Positions 61,601-64,000 of a stretch of DNA of 64,000 bases are shown here, piece by piece. The stretch covers positions 806,001 through 870,000 of the forward strand of contig JAYKKM010000081.1 in the NCBI GenBank assembly GCA_035772405.1. The letters run 5' to 3'. Each line of letters opens with the position of its first letter. The first letter of the stretch is position 1. The translations under genes were made by a program, and so were the position numbers. The notes below the pieces were generated by a model. The model was not told the origin of the DNA. It saw only the letters and a program-made list of their open reading frames with translations, and did no database searches. The DNA is from Chrysogorgia sp. JL179-B06 (Eukaryota; Cnidaria; Anthozoa; Scleralcyonacea; Chrysogorgiidae).

Positions 61601-63640
61601 TGTCATACAACCGAAAATAGTTTCATACGTCCTCCGAGTGTTGACAACTAGTGTTGACGGCCTTTAGAATTTAGTGGAAAGTTATCTGGTCATAAAGAAC
61701 ATGTCCACTTTCAAGGTTTTTTGTGCAGTCTCGTTTTTGAAGAGAGAAAATGCCGTTTGTATCACGACACGGGAAAAAGCTGACGCCATAGTTATCGTTT
61801 AAACAAATTTGATTGGTCGTTGGACAAACTTGCGCCAACAATCCAATGACCAGTGGTCGCTACTATGAAAAAAATAACCTCTGCTTACGCCATCATTTTT
61901 CGGTCACCTGCCGTGAGTCATTTGCAACGAGAGCACGCAGTCCAGTTATATATAGAGGTCAGTGCATACGTCACGATGACATCATGAGGAAAAATCGTAA
62001 AATTATCATCTATGATGGTATAAGTACAAAAGGTGGTTCCACATACCTTCTTTTGAGGTACACCATCTTCGATACCATTGCTAGGTCCTTTTGTTTTGCT
62101 CCAAGAAGACGGTTTCACCGTCGCTAGCGTTTTCCCCGAAGCTTGCTCCGACGCCATTTTTGTTTTATTTGCAAGTTCTACCATCATCGCCAGTGGTTTA
62201 CCGCTGCCTCGGGGAGGACCAACGACCGTGTTCGACGGCACAGAACCGATGGACGGCGCAGAACCGATGGACGGCGCTGAACCGATGGACGGCGCTGAAC
62301 CGATGGACGGCGCAGAGCCGATGGACGGCGCACAGCCGATGGACGGCGCAGAGCCGATGGACGGCGCAGAGCCGATGGACGGCGCAGAGCCGATGAACGG
62401 TAATGGTACAGAGGTCGTCGTCGACGTCGTCGTTGGCGAAATAATTATAACCTCAGAGGTAGGACTATCGACTGGTGAGACTAAGAAAGGTAAAAGATAA
62501 GCTTGCTAAGATGTAAAAAATAAAGTTACCATGGGATAAGATCATCGCTAAATACCTGAAATCGGTGAAATAGAAGACTGACCATTTTTCAACTGTTTTG
62601 GACTTGGGGCATCCTGTAACATGACAGAAATTACACGATATCATCATCCATCGTCGTCACGCTCGTTATCACCATCGTCATTACCACTACAACCACCACC
62701 ATTATCATCATCACCACCACCATTGTCATCAATACACCACCACCATTGTCATCAATACACCACCAACACTACAACCTCCACTAATATCATCACCACCATC
62801 ATCATCACCACCATCATCATCATTTACATCAACACACTACCACCATCATCGTCACTACTTCCAGCTCCACCATTATCACCACCTCCACCATTATCATCGA
62901 CATCACCACCATCATCGTTATCAACACACCACCAGCACTACCATCATCACCACTACCCACTACAACCACTAACCATTATCATCACCATCATCGTCACCAT
63001 TATCATGGTCACAACCATCATCGTTTCCATCAACACACCACCACCATCATGATCATCACCACGACCATGACAACCACCATTACCAACCACCATCATAATT
63101 TCCATCACCACCACCATTATCATCACCACCACTATCATCACCAATTCACCATTATCATTGCCATCAACACACCACCACCACTACAACCACCACCACCACC
63201 ATCATCACCACCACCACCATCATCATCATTGCCATCAACACACCACCAGTACAACCACCATCATCATCATTTCCATCAACACACCACCACCATTATCATC
63301 ACCACCACCATCATTTCCATCAACACACCATCACCACCACCACAACACACTACCATCATTGAGTGTACGTCGAGCGTTGTTCCATGATGCTGAAACGATC
63401 TACAAAAGGTCTGTTGCCATATAAACTTCGCAACAACATACAACAAGTAGTGATCATGCAGTGACCTAGGAAGCAGATTGAAGTTGAGGGGGACACATCA
63501 TTCACCGTTTTCACCATATGTACTTCAATTATGTTTAGTAAATCAAAACCTACCACTTCAGGTTCATTCAGGCTGGTATTGTATTCTTCAAGAGCCTTTT
63601 TATATTGTTCTCTCTCCGTTCTCCACGCAAGTTGATAAAC
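58625..63640 (-). CDS. TOX: TOX-family HMG-box protein, 3' part (5 exons; 5' part outside window)
   Basis: Nuclear HMG-box DNA-binding protein of the TOX family. Exons: 63640-63554, 62613-62556, 62480-62047, 59621-59494, 58679-58625 (stop TAA). All phases match (0/0, 0/1, 1/0, 0/2, 2/stop), giving 253 residues. The first exon is the end of helix 3 of the HMG box (VYQLAWRTEREQYKKALEEY), close to the VY..KTEAAKKEYLKALAAY pattern of TOX proteins. Then comes a long Ser/Pro/Thr-rich linker with nine in-frame GSAPSI-type repeats. The end has the TOX-specific Cys-rich tail: SCIRENC, FCSNECVMLHCR, then GLFKIWVDTRR. TFAM and other HMG proteins fit the first exon less well and lack this tail. The gene starts beyond 64000, so the number of HMG boxes and the N-terminus cannot be judged. 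It is convergent with POGLUT2/3. Confidence 0.88.
58930..59135 (-). repeat. tRNA-derived SINE, family B
   Basis: The minus strand carries a tRNA-like block: GGTAGCTCAATGGTTAGAGC-like A-box region (here with a 4-bp insertion), then GTCTCACCGGCAATCAGAAGG and the B-box GGTTCGATTCCTG. Flanking body sequence recurs at 2690, 18297, 40500 and 54640. The acceptor and anticodon arms do not make a good functional tRNA. Confidence 0.85.
59150..59380. repeat. Short tandem repeat block with inverted TTTCATCA ends
   Basis: Three diverged copies of a unit containing TTTGAGAAGCAACATC and GTGTTTCATCA lie at 59158-59300. They are followed by an inverted pair (GTTTCATCAGGGG... / ...CCCCTGATGAAAC) spanning about 59287-59380. 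Intronic to TOX. Confidence 0.65.
59648..59870 (-). repeat. tRNA-derived SINE, family A, nearly full length
   Basis: Minus-strand element with a tRNA-like head at the high-coordinate end (A-box TGGTCTAGTGGTTA, B-box GGTTCAAATCCTG-like). The conserved body ends in a motif with GGCCCTCGGAACCCC in better copies. The same family is seen at 4509, 14096, 16357, 20063, 30713 and 48744. It sits just beyond the acceptor side of TOX exon 59621-59494. Confidence 0.85.
60085..60215 (-). repeat. Tandemly repeated SINE-B tRNA-head fragment
   Basis: GAATCGAACCTGCAACCTT is followed by four repeats of the GAGCTACCAGAACTCAGACG / CTCTAACCATT unit. A family-B SINE head has expanded in tandem next to the 28-bp minisatellite. 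Confidence 0.7.
60286..60720. repeat. ~28-bp minisatellite with ATCGAT cores
   Basis: About 16 units of a 26-28 bp repeat alternating ATATGTGTATCGATATGTCTG and TATATCCA/G. It makes the long open frames of Tyr/Ile/Arg/His repeats on both strands, which I do not treat as genes. It lies in the TOX intron between 59621 and 62047. Confidence 0.92.
61079..61972. mobile_element. ~0.9-kb foldback DNA element in TOX intron
   Basis: The ends are long inverted repeats of more than 100 bp. The left arm runs from CGTCCACTGACCTCTATATA through the stretch around 61140-61190; the matching right arm is at about 61855-61970. Interior about 660 bp, with no transposase visible. It is probably a non-autonomous TIR element. 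Confidence 0.75.
62243..62400 (-). repeat. Nine-unit 18-bp minisatellite inside TOX coding sequence
   Basis: Nine near-identical 18-bp units lie in frame in the largest TOX exon. On the minus strand each unit encodes Gly-Ser-Ala-Pro-Ser-Ile, with single substitutions (one Cys for Ser, one Val for Ala, one Phe for Ser). Because the unit is a multiple of three, copy changes keep the frame. The opposite strand is also open (Pro-Met-Asp-Gly-Ala-Glu repeats), but it lacks splice and homology support there. Confidence 0.9.
62640..63355. repeat. (CCATCA/CACCAT)n simple-repeat tract in TOX intron
   Basis: About 700 bp of imperfect CAC/CAT/ATC triplets, with recurring longer units containing ATCAACACACCACC. 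It fills most of the intron between the TOX exons at 63554 and 62613. It produces long spurious His/Thr/Ser-rich open frames on both strands. Confidence 0.9.
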
Positions 63641-63892
63641 CTTGAAAACAACAATTGGTCAGATTTTGATTTTTGCAACGAAAAAATAGCTTTGCAGTAG
63701 CGCATGGCGATTGAACGTTTGAGATTGATTGTATTCGTGAAGTTTTGCCGTCTGTTTACATACAAGAGGATGAACGCGTTTCCGGAGATTTTCAATTCGG
63801 ATGGAATAAAGGCGGGGGGAGAGCTAAGGTTAGGGTAAAACTTTAGGCGGGAGGTTAGTGTTAGGATTATAGAATTAAGGCAGCACTTTGCC

Positions 63893-64000
63893 TTCCCAAG
63901 GGCGCAGAAGGCGTGAAAATCGCGCTCCGAAGGCGCGAGACCTCTAGGGGAATCCGGGGGCATACTCCCCCTGAAAAGATGGTTTATTCAACTTCTAAAA
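63893..64000 (-). repeat. Dispersed repeat end with GGGGGCATACTCCCCCTGAA
   Basis: TTCCCAAGGGCGCAGAAGGC, then TCCGGGGGCATACTCCCCCT, then AAAGATGGTTTATT at the window edge. The motif is shared with 8706 and 42766. It lies in the TOX intron upstream of exon 63640-63554. Confidence 0.5.

Noticed and set aside
62078..62500. Plus-strand 140-codon frame with PMDGAE repeats
   Set aside because: The minus strand has matching acceptor, donor, phases and neighbouring TOX exons; the plus frame is its shadow.
63554..63640. TFAM-like HMG-box exon
   Set aside because: The first exon alone could be TFAM, but the downstream exons encode the Cys-rich tail typical of TOX proteins.

Overview
The window is animal nuclear DNA. 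Exons are short and phase-consistent, splice sites are GT/AG, introns run from hundreds of bases to several kilobases, and more than half the length looks like repeats. Penelope-like and CR1/L2-type retroelements, tRNA-derived SINEs and many foldback DNA elements suggest a marine invertebrate, probably a cnidarian (anthozoan-like). That placement is inference. No prokaryotic, CRISPR or viral gene set is visible.

Three conserved genes can be assembled by hand from exon-level protein matches and splice phases. (1) A MARCHF6/TEB4-type ER membrane E3 ubiquitin ligase lies on the minus strand, 46493 down to about 21182: 30 coding exons, a RING-CH domain at the N-terminus and many membrane segments. 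Only the last ~30 residues known from vertebrate homologues were not found. (2) A POGLUT2/3 (KDELC) protein O-glucosyltransferase lies on the plus strand, 46664 to 56255: 10 exons, 499 residues, signal peptide, filamin-like domain, CAP10 glycosyltransferase domain and a C-terminal HDEL. (3) The 3' part of a TOX-family HMG-box gene lies on the minus strand, 63640 down to 58625: 5 exons. Its 5' part is beyond the window end.

MARCHF6 and POGLUT2/3 are head to head, with 170 bp between their start codons, so they probably share a bidirectional promoter. Both products act at the ER (one in the membrane, one in the lumen). TOX is convergent with POGLUT2/3.

Layout: 1-21 kb is gene-poor and holds decayed LINE ends, a 5'-truncated Penelope-like element with a GIY-YIG domain, SINEs, MITEs and microsatellites. 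21-46.5 kb is MARCHF6; its introns carry a 2.56-kb ACAGYT-type hexamer array, CRE-like and E-box-like minisatellites, an AGGATCYTAT array with two foldback elements inside it, and several nested DNA elements. 46.7-56.3 kb is POGLUT2/3, with SINEs and foldbacks in its introns. 56.3-58.6 kb is a repeat-rich convergent intergenic stretch. 58.6-63.6 kb is TOX, which has a minisatellite inside its coding sequence. All gene names rest on recognised protein motifs and exon phase, not on a database search.
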